Shown here piece by piece: positions 35,831 to 44,565 of a DNA stretch of 63,533 bases. The notes under the pieces were generated by a model, which saw only the letters and a program-made list of their open reading frames with translations, ran no database searches and was not told the DNA's origin. Source of the DNA: Candidatus Zixiibacteriota bacterium. GTDB lineage: Bacteria; Zixibacteria; MSB-5A5; GN15; JAAZOE01. Both the position numbers and the translations under genes were made by a program. Position 1 is the stretch's first letter. Every line of letters begins with the position of its first letter. The stretch spans positions 1 through 63,533 of the forward strand of contig JAZGGI010000027.1 in assembly GCA_036480375.1 (NCBI GenBank). The letters are read 5' to 3'.

Positions 35831-38683
35831 ATGGGGAAATATCAGTTTACGGTAAGACTATTTTTGGCGGCTATTGTTATGCTGATGGCTGGGTTTTTGT
35901 TAGCCGCCGATGAAGGGGGATATTCAAAGAATTCTGAGGATAAGGTTTCCTTAAATGATCAGACTATATTGCCCGGAGATCCGCGAAAGGTCGCCGTTCA
36001 TGATGCTGGGAAATTTTATACAACGATATACGAGACCAATATTGGTTTAAATGGAGCGGGGAATTCGGTAGATCCTGAAACCGGGGAATTACTGAAGCCG
36101 CTGACATATCCGAAGGGGAGTGATCTGAAGTATGCCTATGTCGGATCTTTGTGGATTGGCGGCGTTGCAGATAGTGATTCATTTGTCACAGTTGGTGATG
36201 ATGGATGGATTGGGGATAGAGAACTTTTTCCTGAAGATTATATACGCGGAAATACATATCGCACCGGTAATTATGCCGATGATGAATTTATTTCAACCGT
36301 AGTTGATACATTTTATGGTAGCGAAGGGCCAACTTTTTATCATAGACCTCTGGGACTTGAAGTTGTGCACCGGACTTATAGCTGGAGCGATCCGCTTTAT
36401 GATGATTTTGTGATAATGGAATATACTATTACCAATATTCAGGATAAAAATATAACAGACGGCTGGGCAGGGATATTTTTGGATGCAGATGTGAATCATA
36501 TTTCATTCAATCAATCCGGTTATATGGATGATTGTGCCGGAACGTTGGAGGTTGGCTTAAACGATAATGTTCCCAGTCAGAAATCATTAATTGCCTATAT
36601 TATGGATAATGATGGTGATCCGATTAGATCGGGCGGTGAACTTGTCTGGGATTACAGATCTCCGCGCGGAGCAATTTCCGTCAGATTACTTGAAGCAAGT
36701 TTTGATGTGGAGCGGATTAATTTCAACTGGTGGTGCAGTAGTGGTAACCCTGATGATGGAATTTTTGGCCCTCGTCAACTGGGTAATTATTGGCCAAGTC
36801 CTTCCGCATCATCCTATTGGAGATTGGACCAACGCAAATATGACGATTTGTCATATCCAGAAATCGATTATAATCAGTTGGAAACGAATCTATTTGATAC
36901 CACGAATGGCTGGAGGAATCCACCTGTTGAAACCGCAATTGATGTAGCGGATGGATGTGATACGAGGTTTTTATTATCGTTCGGGCCGTTTGATTTGCCT
37001 CCGGGAGATTCGGTGACGTTTGCCGTGGCTCTGGTGGCGGCCGATAACGTGCATGCCAATCCTGATGATTTTGCCAATTTTTACGAAATGTATGATCCAA
37101 TTCCATTTGAAAAGAGTTTGGATTTTTCGGAATTGATTTTGCATCATCGCCGGGCGGAGCAAGTATATAAATCCGGTTTGAAGAAACCGACCCCGGGACC
37201 GCCACAGGGGATGAAGATTGTCGATTATGACGATGATTACGTTGATCTAACCTGGAATGCGAGCATAAGGCCAGATTTGGCCGGATACAATCTTTATTCT
37301 CGCGATAAAACCTATAATGGTGAATGGCAAAAATTCAATAGCTATTTAATGATGGATACTATCTGTCGATTTGACGTCCCATATTCAACAAATGAATACG
37401 ATTGGGCGGTAAGTTTGAGCGACCGGCGTCATCGGGAATCGGGGTTGTCTCTGCCGGTGAGCTTGACTCCGGCTCGCCCTCATCCGGTAAAAGAATTCTC
37501 AATTTCCGTGATTGATGCTGTTCCGGTACTATCATGGACGCCTTCGGTTGATTCGGCCAATGTGGAATTTGTTGTTTATCGCGGAGAGCGTGGAGATTCG
37601 TTATATCCTTATGATTTGACCTCAGAACATTCATATAGAGATTACAATGTCGTATCCGGAGACAGATATTACTATTCGGTAGCGGTGAAAAACGAGCTCG
37701 GGTTGGAGTCGTTGTTAAGCGATATCTTATATGCAATTCCGATGGCGATGAACGAGGGAATATTATTGTGTGATTTTAATGGCTGGTCTCATTCTCAGAC
37801 CGGTCCGTTCTACACTTCTTATCTGGAAACGCTTTATAATAACGCCTTATCCCGGCTGCCGTCGCGGATGGAAATGTACGACCGATTTTATCACACCATC
37901 AACGAATTCGCCGACTACAATATTCTTATATTTGATTCCGAATCGAGATGGAACCTGATTGATCCCAGGGCATTTGACGACCTGCGGACATATTTTGACG
38001 GCGGCGGCAAAGCGATTATTATTAGTTCGATTTTCAGATCTCCTTCGGATGAAACCATTACCTGGACATTCGATGATAATGACTTCTTCAAACAATACTT
38101 AAAACTTGACGGTCTTGTTACCAACGCTCTTGTATTCGATGGAGCGTATTTCTACGGGGATTTGATGGGATGTGCGTCGCTTCATTCGGATTATGAAGAC
38201 ATTTTGGCCGATACCGCCAAGCTGACGGCGTCGCAATTGCCAATCAGCGGTTATATCCCGATGACCGGGTATTTGATTCCTACCGAAGAAGCCGAGCCGA
38301 TATATTCATACATATCATCCGACGCCGATACGGTTCATCATGGCGCAGTTAATGGTATTCGCTATTTGGGCGATGATTATCAGTTTGTCCTGTTGAATTT
38401 TCCTCTGACTTTGATGGATGGTGAGACGGCCGTGGCGGTTTTGCACCGGGCTCTTATGGATATGGGGATTGATGTTCTTTGCGGCGATGCCAATGGCGAC
38501 AACCGGACTGACGTAGCCGATGCCGTCACGCTATTGCATTATCTGTTTCGAGGCGGATCGCCGCCTTCTGATGAAGCGCATGCTGATGTTGATTGCGATG
38601 GAGAAATAGTATTAGCCGATGCAATTATGATAATAAATTTCATATTCCGTGACGGTGCTCTTTTGAAGTGCTGCCAGAATTGA
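35831..38683 (+). CDS. Large secreted protein with fibronectin-like region and C-terminal dockerin
   Basis: 950 residues with a signal peptide (FTVRLFLAAIVMLMAGFLLA, then ADE). The first 440 residues are a mostly beta domain shared with the protein at 1057-3606 (YVGSLWIGGVADSDSF; INFNWWCSSGNPDDG). Residues about 455-640 form fibronectin type III-like units (MKIVDYDDDYVDLTWNASIR; VPVLSWTPSVDSANVEFVVY). Residues 650-880 match the partial protein at 1-1032. The C-terminus is a dockerin: CGDANGDNRTDVADAVTLL, then DVDCDGEIVLADAIMIINF, ending KCCQN. So the region at 1-3606 and this gene share modules in different arrangements. No type IX tail is present here. Function is unknown. Confidence 0.87.
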   Translation: MGKYQFTVRLFLAAIVMLMAGFLLAADEGGYSKNSEDKVSLNDQTILPGDPRKVAVHDAGKFYTTIYETNIGLNGAGNSVDPETGELLKPLTYPKGSDLKYAYVGSLWIGGVADSDSFVTVGDDGWIGDRELFPEDYIRGNTYRTGNYADDEFISTVVDTFYGSEGPTFYHRPLGLEVVHRTYSWSDPLYDDFVIMEYTITNIQDKNITDGWAGIFLDADVNHISFNQSGYMDDCAGTLEVGLNDNVPSQKSLIAYIMDNDGDPIRSGGELVWDYRSPRGAISVRLLEASFDVERINFNWWCSSGNPDDGIFGPRQLGNYWPSPSASSYWRLDQRKYDDLSYPEIDYNQLETNLFDTTNGWRNPPVETAIDVADGCDTRFLLSFGPFDLPPGDSVTFAVALVAADNVHANPDDFANFYEMYDPIPFEKSLDFSELILHHRRAEQVYKSGLKKPTPGPPQGMKIVDYDDDYVDLTWNASIRPDLAGYNLYSRDKTYNGEWQKFNSYLMMDTICRFDVPYSTNEYDWAVSLSDRRHRESGLSLPVSLTPARPHPVKEFSISVIDAVPVLSWTPSVDSANVEFVVYRGERGDSLYPYDLTSEHSYRDYNVVSGDRYYYSVAVKNELGLESLLSDILYAIPMAMNEGILLCDFNGWSHSQTGPFYTSYLETLYNNALSRLPSRMEMYDRFYHTINEFADYNILIFDSESRWNLIDPRAFDDLRTYFDGGGKAIIISSIFRSPSDETITWTFDDNDFFKQYLKLDGLVTNALVFDGAYFYGDLMGCASLHSDYEDILADTAKLTASQLPISGYIPMTGYLIPTEEAEPIYSYISSDADTVHHGAVNGIRYLGDDYQFVLLNFPLTLMDGETAVAVLHRALMDMGIDVLCGDANGDNRTDVADAVTLLHYLFRGGSPPSDEAHADVDCDGEIVLADAIMIINFIFRDGALLKCCQN

Positions 38684-39454
38684 TTATTTTCTACCTATTA
38701 TGACAAGCTGAGTGGCCCAGGCAATACCGATTTTATTTATGCGATTGCGGAGAGTATTACCCTCATCTATGAGGGTTTTATGATCCGACTGACCGTTTAA
38801 CTTTTCCAAATATTCGTCAATGACATTATTGATATATTGGATCGTATCTTTGTCCTGGGGGTCGGTATCGGGATCGACGTAATCGTAGAAATCAAGCGAA
38901 GAAAGACTCAGGATTTCGACATAACTGATAATCTCATTTTTTGTCATGGTTTGGTTATGAGTGATGCCCTCCAGCCGATTTATTTTGGCCCACCAATGAT
39001 GCAAATCAACATGGTTTAACTGGAGCTGGCTTTGATTGTCGCGAATCATTTCGGCAACTATAAAGGTTCCCCCCGGCCGGAGGATTCGCATCATTTCATT
39101 CAGCGTTTCATTGATGTTGCCCAGATGATGGAGGGAATTGCAAATGGCAACCGTGTCAAAACTATCATCATCAAAGGTCAGTTTGGCCCCATCCATTTGG
39201 GCAAATGAGATATTTTTGCCTTCGTATTTTTCCCTGGTCTTATTGAATTTAGATTCAACAATATCGATGCCGATTATTTCATCAAAGGCCGGTAATCTGT
39301 CGGTTAGTAATTCTATAAACCCGCCCTCGCCGGTGGCGACATCCAGAATCTTCCCGCCGGCGATTTGGGAAAAGGGATAATCAATTTCCTTCATTTTTGG
39401 CTCCTCGGCGCCGCTCCAGTTGTTATATACGTGATAATTTATGAATTGATTCAT
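38684..39454 (-). CDS. Class I SAM-dependent methyltransferase
   Basis: 256 residues. The SAM-binding motif I is KILDVATGEGGFIELL, motif II IIGIDIVESKFNKT, then FAQMDGAKLTFDDDSFDTVA and SLHHLGNINETLNEMMRIL with LRPGGTFIVAEM, the UbiE/Methyltransf_11 layout. A longer C-terminal part (150-256) probably sets the substrate. It ends directly at the stop of the convergent surface protein gene. It lies upstream of no close partner; the sugar-nucleotide genes on the same strand are 65 bp away, so a role in modifying a glycan or small molecule is possible. Confidence 0.85.
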   Translation of the reverse strand: MNQFINYHVYNNWSGAEEPKMKEIDYPFSQIAGGKILDVATGEGGFIELLTDRLPAFDEIIGIDIVESKFNKTREKYEGKNISFAQMDGAKLTFDDDSFDTVAICNSLHHLGNINETLNEMMRILRPGGTFIVAEMIRDNQSQLQLNHVDLHHWWAKINRLEGITHNQTMTKNEIISYVEILSLSSLDFYDYVDPDTDPQDKDTIQYINNVIDEYLEKLNGQSDHKTLIDEGNTLRNRINKIGIAWATQLVIIGRK

Positions 39455-39519
39455 GAGAAAATGATAATAGAAGAAATAAGAAATTGAGGCTATGACGGAT
39501 TAATCGGCGCAGCTAACAA

Positions 39520-40488
39520 TTAGTCAATGCTTATGCCGCCGACCGGGGTAGTTTCCGAAAAGATATCGGAGAACCATTTAATGGTTTCCTTCAAACCGAT
39601 CCTTAAATCAAAATCGACGGAGTATCCCAACCCGCTTATGGCCGCCTGGATATCGGCTCCGCTGTGAAGAATATCTCCGGGGCGGGGATCGACGTATTTG
39701 GGATTGATATCGATATTTAAAACACCGGAGATTAATTTCAAAAGGTTATTTAGTGTAATACGTTGGCCGCTGGCGATATTGAAACATTGGCCCGGAGCAT
39801 TGGGGGCGGTACAGGCTTTCAGGTTGGCGTTGACGACATTCTCGATATAAACAAAATCACGGGACTGTTCACCATCGCCGAATATCACCGGCGGTTTGCC
39901 GTGTAAAATCGCTTTGATGAAAATAGGAATAGCCGCCGAATATTGGCTGGCCGGATCCTGACGCGGTCCGAAAACGTTGAAATAACGCAGCGAAACCGTC
40001 TCCAGTCCATAGAGCTGATAATAAATTTTGCAATATTCCTCGCCGGTTAATTTATTGACGGCATACGGAGACAAGGGATCGGGTTTCATCGTTTCAATTT
40101 TGGGAAGCTCTTCCGAATCGCCGTAGATAGCCGATGAACAGGCAAAGATAACTCTTTTGACATTGGCCTGCCGGGCCGATTCCAGGATATTTAAAGTCCC
40201 GCCAATATTGACGGCGTTGGCGGTCAAAGGATTTTGAACGGAACGGGCGACCGAGGGCAGGGCGGCGTGGTGCAAAACGTAATCGATATCATTCATCGCC
40301 TCTTCGACCGTCCAGAAATCCCGAATATCACCTTCGATAACTTTGATTTTATCGAGCAACGGTTCAATGTTGTCGAGGTTGCCTGACGAAAAATTGTCCA
40401 GTACGCGGACGGAATCGCCTCGTTTGACAAGTTCAAAAGCGAGATTGCTGCCGATGAATCCGGCTCCGCCGGTGATTAAATAGTTCAT
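39520..40488 (-). CDS. UDP-sugar 4-epimerase (GalE/WbpP-like SDR)
   Basis: 322 residues, extended short-chain dehydrogenase. NAD-binding TGGAGFIGSNLAFELVKRG, then ALPSVARSVQNPLTANAVNI, catalytic Ser in ACSSAIYGDSEELP and YAVNKLTGEEY (Tyr-x3-Lys), RYFNVFGPRQDPASQYSAAI and GDGEQSRDFVYIENVV. This matches UDP-glucose or UDP-N-acetylglucosamine 4-epimerases of the WbpP/Gne kind. With the neighbouring nucleotidyltransferase and dehydratase it forms a surface-sugar precursor cluster. Confidence 0.88.
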   Translation of the reverse strand: MNYLITGGAGFIGSNLAFELVKRGDSVRVLDNFSSGNLDNIEPLLDKIKVIEGDIRDFWTVEEAMNDIDYVLHHAALPSVARSVQNPLTANAVNIGGTLNILESARQANVKRVIFACSSAIYGDSEELPKIETMKPDPLSPYAVNKLTGEEYCKIYYQLYGLETVSLRYFNVFGPRQDPASQYSAAIPIFIKAILHGKPPVIFGDGEQSRDFVYIENVVNANLKACTAPNAPGQCFNIASGQRITLNNLLKLISGVLNIDINPKYVDPRPGDILHSGADIQAAISGLGYSVDFDLRIGLKETIKWFSDIFSETTPVGGISID

Positions 40489-40529
40489 ATCCTACCCTGT
40501 AATAAGCGTCCTGTTATCGTTTGTTTAGT

Positions 40530-41264
40530 TTATCGGTTACGGCGATTAAAGGTTTTAACGTTTTTTCCGGTGAAACGTTTGCTATTTTTGAAGAATAGCT
40601 TGATTGCCTTGGTATAATCATCCGGCCGCCCAATATCAAGCCACTCGCCCTTATGATGGTAAACGGCGGGATTAATTTTCAATTTTAGCAGTTTATTGAC
40701 CAGTTGCGGGAAATCAAATTTTTGATTGGTTGGGATATATTTGAGTATTTCTCTCTTAAAGGCATAGATCCCCATAGAAACAAGATACTCGACATTCGGT
40801 TTTTCCCGGTAAGCTGTGATTTTATCGCCGGCGGTTTCGATGACCCCGAAATCAATCGGCAATTTTCTTTGGTATGACGCGACGGTCGCGATGGCCTTAT
40901 TATTTTTGTGATAGTCGATAAATCTTTTGAAATCGATATCAGTCAATATATCGCCGTTCAAAACCAGAAAATCTTTGCCGAGATTTTTGATAAGTTTTAG
41001 CGGTCCGGCTGTACCGAGAGGTTTTTTTTCTTCCGAATACCTGATGCGCAGATCGAAATCACCCGCGGCGGTAACCATTTTGATAAGCTTGGATGCTTCG
41101 TGACCGACGGTCAAAATAGCCTCGTCGATTCCGGCCTGGGATAATTGCGAAAGCACAATTTCCAGAATCGGGTAGCTGCCGATCGGCATCAATGGTTTGG
41201 GAAAGACGTAGGTGAAAGGTTCCAGGCGTGAGCCTTTGCCGCCTGCGAGAATGACCGCTTTCAT
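40530..41264 (-). CDS. Sugar-1-phosphate nucleotidyltransferase
   Basis: 244 residues. Signature MKAVILAGGKGSRLEPFTYV with FPKPLMPIGSYPILE, then KPLGTAGPLKLIKN, FLVLNGDILTDIDF and DFGVIETAGDKITAYREKP, ending HHKGEWLDIGRPDDY. It activates a sugar 1-phosphate with an NTP; GTP- and dTTP-using members look alike, so the product is not certain. The start overlaps the stop of the upstream LegB-like gene (TAATG), so they are translated together. If the dehydratase is truly LegB-like, this could be a guanylyl- or uridylyltransferase of a nonulosonic acid route. Confidence 0.87.
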   Translation of the reverse strand: MKAVILAGGKGSRLEPFTYVFPKPLMPIGSYPILEIVLSQLSQAGIDEAILTVGHEASKLIKMVTAAGDFDLRIRYSEEKKPLGTAGPLKLIKNLGKDFLVLNGDILTDIDFKRFIDYHKNNKAIATVASYQRKLPIDFGVIETAGDKITAYREKPNVEYLVSMGIYAFKREILKYIPTNQKFDFPQLVNKLLKLKINPAVYHHKGEWLDIGRPDDYTKAIKLFFKNSKRFTGKNVKTFNRRNR

Positions 41265-42256
41265 TAGAGTTGATAATCCTCTTTTTTAGTTTTGTCGATA
41301 CGGGCATTGAAATACTCAATGGTTTTTTCGAGCCCTTTTGATATATCGATTATTTTCGCGAGCCCAAAAGTTTCTACTGCCCGTTTTCTGTCGCCAAGAA
41401 GCCGGTCAATGTCGGATTTTTTGGGTCTGACGCGGCGTTTATCGGTTTTAATAATCAGTTTATTCCCCAGTAAATTTCCAACTTGTTTGACAATTTCTTC
41501 AATCGAATAATCCTTGCCAGAGCAAATATTGAATTGTTCACCGTTGCTTTTGGAAGAGAGGGCTATTTTTATTAGAGCCGCCGCGGTATCGCCGACAAAA
41601 TTAAGATCCCGGCGAGTATGTATATTTCCCAGGGATATGGTTTTTCCGCGCAGAGCCTGAATGATGATAGTCGGGATAACGGCTCGGGCCGATTGCCGGG
41701 GGCCATAAGTATTAAACGGCCGGGCGATGACGACCGGGAGATTGTATGAGCGATGAAAGGATTCGGCCAATTTATCGGAGGCGATTTTGGAGGCGGCATA
41801 AGGGGATTGAGCAACCTGGGGATGATTTTCATCAATCGGCAGATACTGGGCCGATCCATAAACTTCTGACGTCGAAAGCTGAACTATTCTTTTGATATTC
41901 TTTTCCCTGGCAGCGTTGAGGATGTTTATGGTTCCGACGGTATTGACATTGAGAAAATCACCGGGAGAAATATAAGAATAAGGTATGGCAATCTGGGCGG
42001 CGAGGTGGATAATGATGTCATTTTTGCCAACCGCCCGCTTTACGTCTTCATAACTGCGAATATCGCCCGGGACAATATTAAGGCGTCGTTTCTCGGGTAT
42101 ATTGATTTCGTCGAGAAATCCGGCCTGTCCGGTTGATGTATAGCGAACAAAGGCGGTTACTTTGGCACCCGCGTTGAGAAGAAGTTCAGTGACATGAGAC
42201 CCGATAAATCCGCCCGCGCCGGTAACCAGAATTTTTTTGTCCCTGGTATTTTGCAT
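41264..42256 (-). CDS. NAD-dependent 4,6-dehydratase, LegB-like
   Basis: 330 residues from ATG 42256, with AGGGA about 8 nt upstream; a TTG 33 nt earlier lacks this. Motifs: ILVTGAGGFIGSHVTELLLN, VTAFVRYTSTGQAGFLD, LAAQIAIPYSYISPGDF, STSEVYGSAQYLP, SPYAASKIASDKLAESF and RPFNTYGPRQSARAVIPTII. These run closely with the LegB and GDP-mannose 4,6-dehydratase-like group that makes 4-keto-6-deoxy sugars on the way to legionaminic or related acids. No other leg/neu gene is in the window, so the final sugar is uncertain. First gene of a three-gene operon. Confidence 0.85.
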   Translation of the reverse strand: MQNTRDKKILVTGAGGFIGSHVTELLLNAGAKVTAFVRYTSTGQAGFLDEINIPEKRRLNIVPGDIRSYEDVKRAVGKNDIIIHLAAQIAIPYSYISPGDFLNVNTVGTINILNAAREKNIKRIVQLSTSEVYGSAQYLPIDENHPQVAQSPYAASKIASDKLAESFHRSYNLPVVIARPFNTYGPRQSARAVIPTIIIQALRGKTISLGNIHTRRDLNFVGDTAAALIKIALSSKSNGEQFNICSGKDYSIEEIVKQVGNLLGNKLIIKTDKRRVRPKKSDIDRLLGDRKRAVETFGLAKIIDISKGLEKTIEYFNARIDKTKKEDYQL

Positions 42257-42343
42257 ACAAACATCCCTGTTTGTTATTTTATCGGCCAAAAGCCAATATG
42301 CCTAATTGTTTTTAAGAAAAGGGTCTTATCCAAAAATGACAAT

Positions 42344-42372
42344 AAAAAAAGCCCGATTAAAATCGAGCTTTT
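42344..42372 (-). terminator. Intrinsic terminator downstream of cheW
   Basis: Stem AAAAGCTCGA / TCGGGCTTTT (one mismatch) with loop TTTTAA on the minus strand, followed by further T residues. It lies 22 bp beyond the cheW stop. Confidence 0.85.
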
Positions 42373-42393
42373 CAATTTTGAATGTTTTCCTGC

Positions 42394-42891
42394 TTATGCC
42401 ATTGCTTCTTCCGGCATTTCATTCATCATAGCAGTAGTATCTCCGACCAATTTGCCAAGATCGAGAAGGATGAGCAGGCGGTCATCGAGACGCGCCACGC
42501 CGGTGATATAGTTGGCTCCGGAATCAATTGTTACATTCGGCGGCGGCTCGACAATTGAACCCGGTATGCGCAAGACTTCATTGACCGAGTCAACGACGAG
42601 TCCAATAACCTCACCGTTAATATCAACGACAACGATACGGGTGTCCTTATCCTCCTCCTTCTCCTCCAGATTGAATTTCCGGCGAGTATTGATAATCGGA
42701 ATCACTTTGCCGCGGAGATTTATTACCCCGTCAACATAGTGCGGCGCCTGAGGAACCTTGGTTATATCAGGCATACGGTTGATTTCCTGGACCTTGAGAA
42801 TATCGATACCATATTCTTCAGATCCAATTTTAAAACTGACGAGTTGCAACAGTTCTTCGGTCGCAACATTGTTAATCTTGGTTTCTGTCAT
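42394..42891 (-). CDS. cheW: Chemotaxis coupling protein CheW
   Basis: 165 residues from ATG 42891 with GGAGAGG upstream. The sequence follows the CheW fold: LVSFKIGSEEYGIDILKVQE, INRMPDITKVPQAPHYVDGV, INLRGKVIPIINTRRKF, RIVVVDINGEVIGLVVDSVN and ITGVARLDDRLLILLDLGKL. CheW joins chemoreceptors to CheA. No receptor, CheA or flagellar gene is nearby, so it stands alone here with its own terminator. Confidence 0.95.
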   Translation of the reverse strand: MTETKINNVATEELLQLVSFKIGSEEYGIDILKVQEINRMPDITKVPQAPHYVDGVINLRGKVIPIINTRRKFNLEEKEEDKDTRIVVVDINGEVIGLVVDSVNEVLRIPGSIVEPPPNVTIDSGANYITGVARLDDRLLILLDLGKLVGDTTAMMNEMPEEAMA

Positions 42892-43222
42892 AATCCTCTC
42901 CAAACCCTCTATTTTATTGTCCTTATTTGGCCCTTCGATATATAATTAATCGGTAGATTTTTACTTTCCATGAATCGAATGTACAATATTTGCACATGGG
43001 TTTTTTTATCCAGTATATTCATCATTATAAGATTTTCAACCGGGGAAAATCCCCGGGCAGGATGCATAACTTCCCATAAGACAGGGTATTATAAAGACCT
43101 CTGATAGTCAGAGACTTGAACCATCTAATTAGAGTCAACCTCTTGATTTTTCAAAGTTATGGGCTATCTTGGCAATTCAATTATTCGTATGGTTTTTTTT
43201 TAAGAAAGGATGGCTTTCGGAG
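42892..43222. other. Divergent intergenic region
   Basis: 331 bp between cheW and a small secreted protein gene. A strong short hairpin (CCGGGGA / TCCCCGG, loop AAA) lies at 43041-43057 with no U-tract after it. Nothing else is recognisable; no riboswitch consensus fits. Confidence 0.5.
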
Positions 43223-43609
43223 ATGAAATTTACAAAATGTATTCTAATCGGGGCGCTTATTTTCTCATTTGCTTTAACATCTTTGGCGGTATCGGAAAAT
43301 ATAATTCCTTACACGAATGAAATATCTTATTTCAGGAATTTTGACGATAACGGCAAAAATCGCGGGACGACGCTGCAGATTATTTCGATAAATGAATTTA
43401 ATCTCGGGACGAATTTCATATTTGAATTTACCGGTGATTTTAACTGGGAACTCGATTTTACAAATGACAGGGACTATTATATTGAGCTTTCCATTGTTAA
43501 GCCGGTTTATAAATCAATCTCATTGAACTATCAGCGAATATATGGAACATTCTATAAACCTCCGGTCAATCAGGTCGGGGTTAGATTGTCTTTGTTCGGC
43601 GGGTCTTAA
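43223..43609 (+). CDS. Small exported protein of unknown function
   Basis: 128 residues from ATG 43223, with AAAGGA about 12 nt upstream. A signal peptide is plausible: MKFTKCILIGALIFSFALTS followed by LAVSEN. The mature part is beta-rich and aromatic (FIFEFTGDFNWELDFTNDRD; SISLNYQRIYGTFYKPP), ending VGVRLSLFGGS, which could be a short outer-membrane strand protein. I recognise no family. Confidence 0.65.
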   Translation: MKFTKCILIGALIFSFALTSLAVSENIIPYTNEISYFRNFDDNGKNRGTTLQIISINEFNLGTNFIFEFTGDFNWELDFTNDRDYYIELSIVKPVYKSISLNYQRIYGTFYKPPVNQVGVRLSLFGGS

Positions 43610-43621
43610 TTTGGAAAACAG

Positions 43622-43648
43622 AAAAAAACTCGCCCGAGGCGGGGTTTT
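43622..43648. terminator. Possible bidirectional terminator
   Basis: AAAAAACTCGCC, loop CGAG, GCGGGGTTTT between two convergent genes. The stem has a bulge and a G-U pair. Confidence 0.5.
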
Positions 43649-43665
43649 GGCAAAATCACTTTATA

Positions 43666-44421
43666 TCAATTATTGAATTCAATCTCTCGGGCGAAGGCGA
43701 TATACTTGTCAATATCCTCTTCAAGAATAGGTCCCTGATGAGGGCAGATCCGTTCCGGGGATAATCTTTCAATTTTATTAAGAGCCTGATGAAACGCTTT
43801 TTTTGAACAGATTCCCTGAGTGGGCGCGGGTGTTATTCCTTCCCGGCTTTCAGAACCGGCATAAAGATTCCATTCGTCACCGGGGATATAAAACAGGTTG
43901 CCGGAAAATATTGTGCCACTTTCAGCGTCATGCAGAAATCCTGAACCGGCGCATTCCAGGTTCGGCGTTTCATAGTAGGTCAGGTTTCTTCCCGATTTCA
44001 AGATGATGCTGTCTCCGCCATCAAGGCCGATAACGGGATGCCTGCATCCGTAATGACGAATGGAATCTACCGTTCGGGAAGGCGCGTAGATTCGAACGTT
44101 GGAATCGCATATCCCCTCGAATAAAGGAGTCGCGGCGCACCGGCTCGGATCATTATGGAGCAACACGATATGCTGAATTAATTCGGGGTTTATCACCGAA
44201 GTAACTTTACTTTTGATTATCCTGTGACTTTGTTCCGCGCGCGAGCCGGGATTAATCAGCACTCCCTCCCGACCGTCCATTAATAGATAAGGATTATGCG
44301 AGCGGTTGGTTGCCTTATCAAAATGGCCAACCCACCAGATATTGGGCGCGACGGTGTGGGCTTTTTGATCGTCGAATTTTTTCCGCTCGACTAACGCTAT
44401 TGAAACCTTTTCCTGATTCAT
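43666..44421 (-). CDS. Metallo-beta-lactamase-fold protein with degenerate metal site, flavodiiron/ODP-like
   Basis: 251 residues, no signal peptide. The order of segments follows the oxygen-binding metallo-beta-lactamase-fold domain of flavodiiron-type proteins: NPYLLMDGREGVLINPGS, IQHIVLLHNDPSRCAA (89-96), YYETPNLECAGSGFLHD, GTIFSGNLFY and a final ERICPHQGPI (His228). The standard HxExDH motif is HNDPSRC here, the later His and Asp positions appear as Glu and Asn, and only His89, Asp91 and His228 stand out. So either metal binding is altered or the protein has become a sensor or non-enzymatic relative. There is no flavodoxin domain. Confidence 0.7.
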   Translation of the reverse strand: MNQEKVSIALVERKKFDDQKAHTVAPNIWWVGHFDKATNRSHNPYLLMDGREGVLINPGSRAEQSHRIIKSKVTSVINPELIQHIVLLHNDPSRCAATPLFEGICDSNVRIYAPSRTVDSIRHYGCRHPVIGLDGGDSIILKSGRNLTYYETPNLECAGSGFLHDAESGTIFSGNLFYIPGDEWNLYAGSESREGITPAPTQGICSKKAFHQALNKIERLSPERICPHQGPILEEDIDKYIAFAREIEFNN

Positions 44422-44565
44422 TCTATCTCCTGCTGTTAGCTATAAAGATTATCGGACAAAAGCGGGTTTTTTTTATAATCATGGAGGGATTAAAACAAAT
44501 TCATCGAGGGAAAATTTATGATGGAGGGACTCTATGCACGATTAATCGAAATTGAGAATTATTGG

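Noticed and set aside
43041-43057. Possible riboswitch hairpin upstream of the small secreted protein gene
   Set aside because: Strong short stem, but none of the conserved blocks of known riboswitch classes are present around it.
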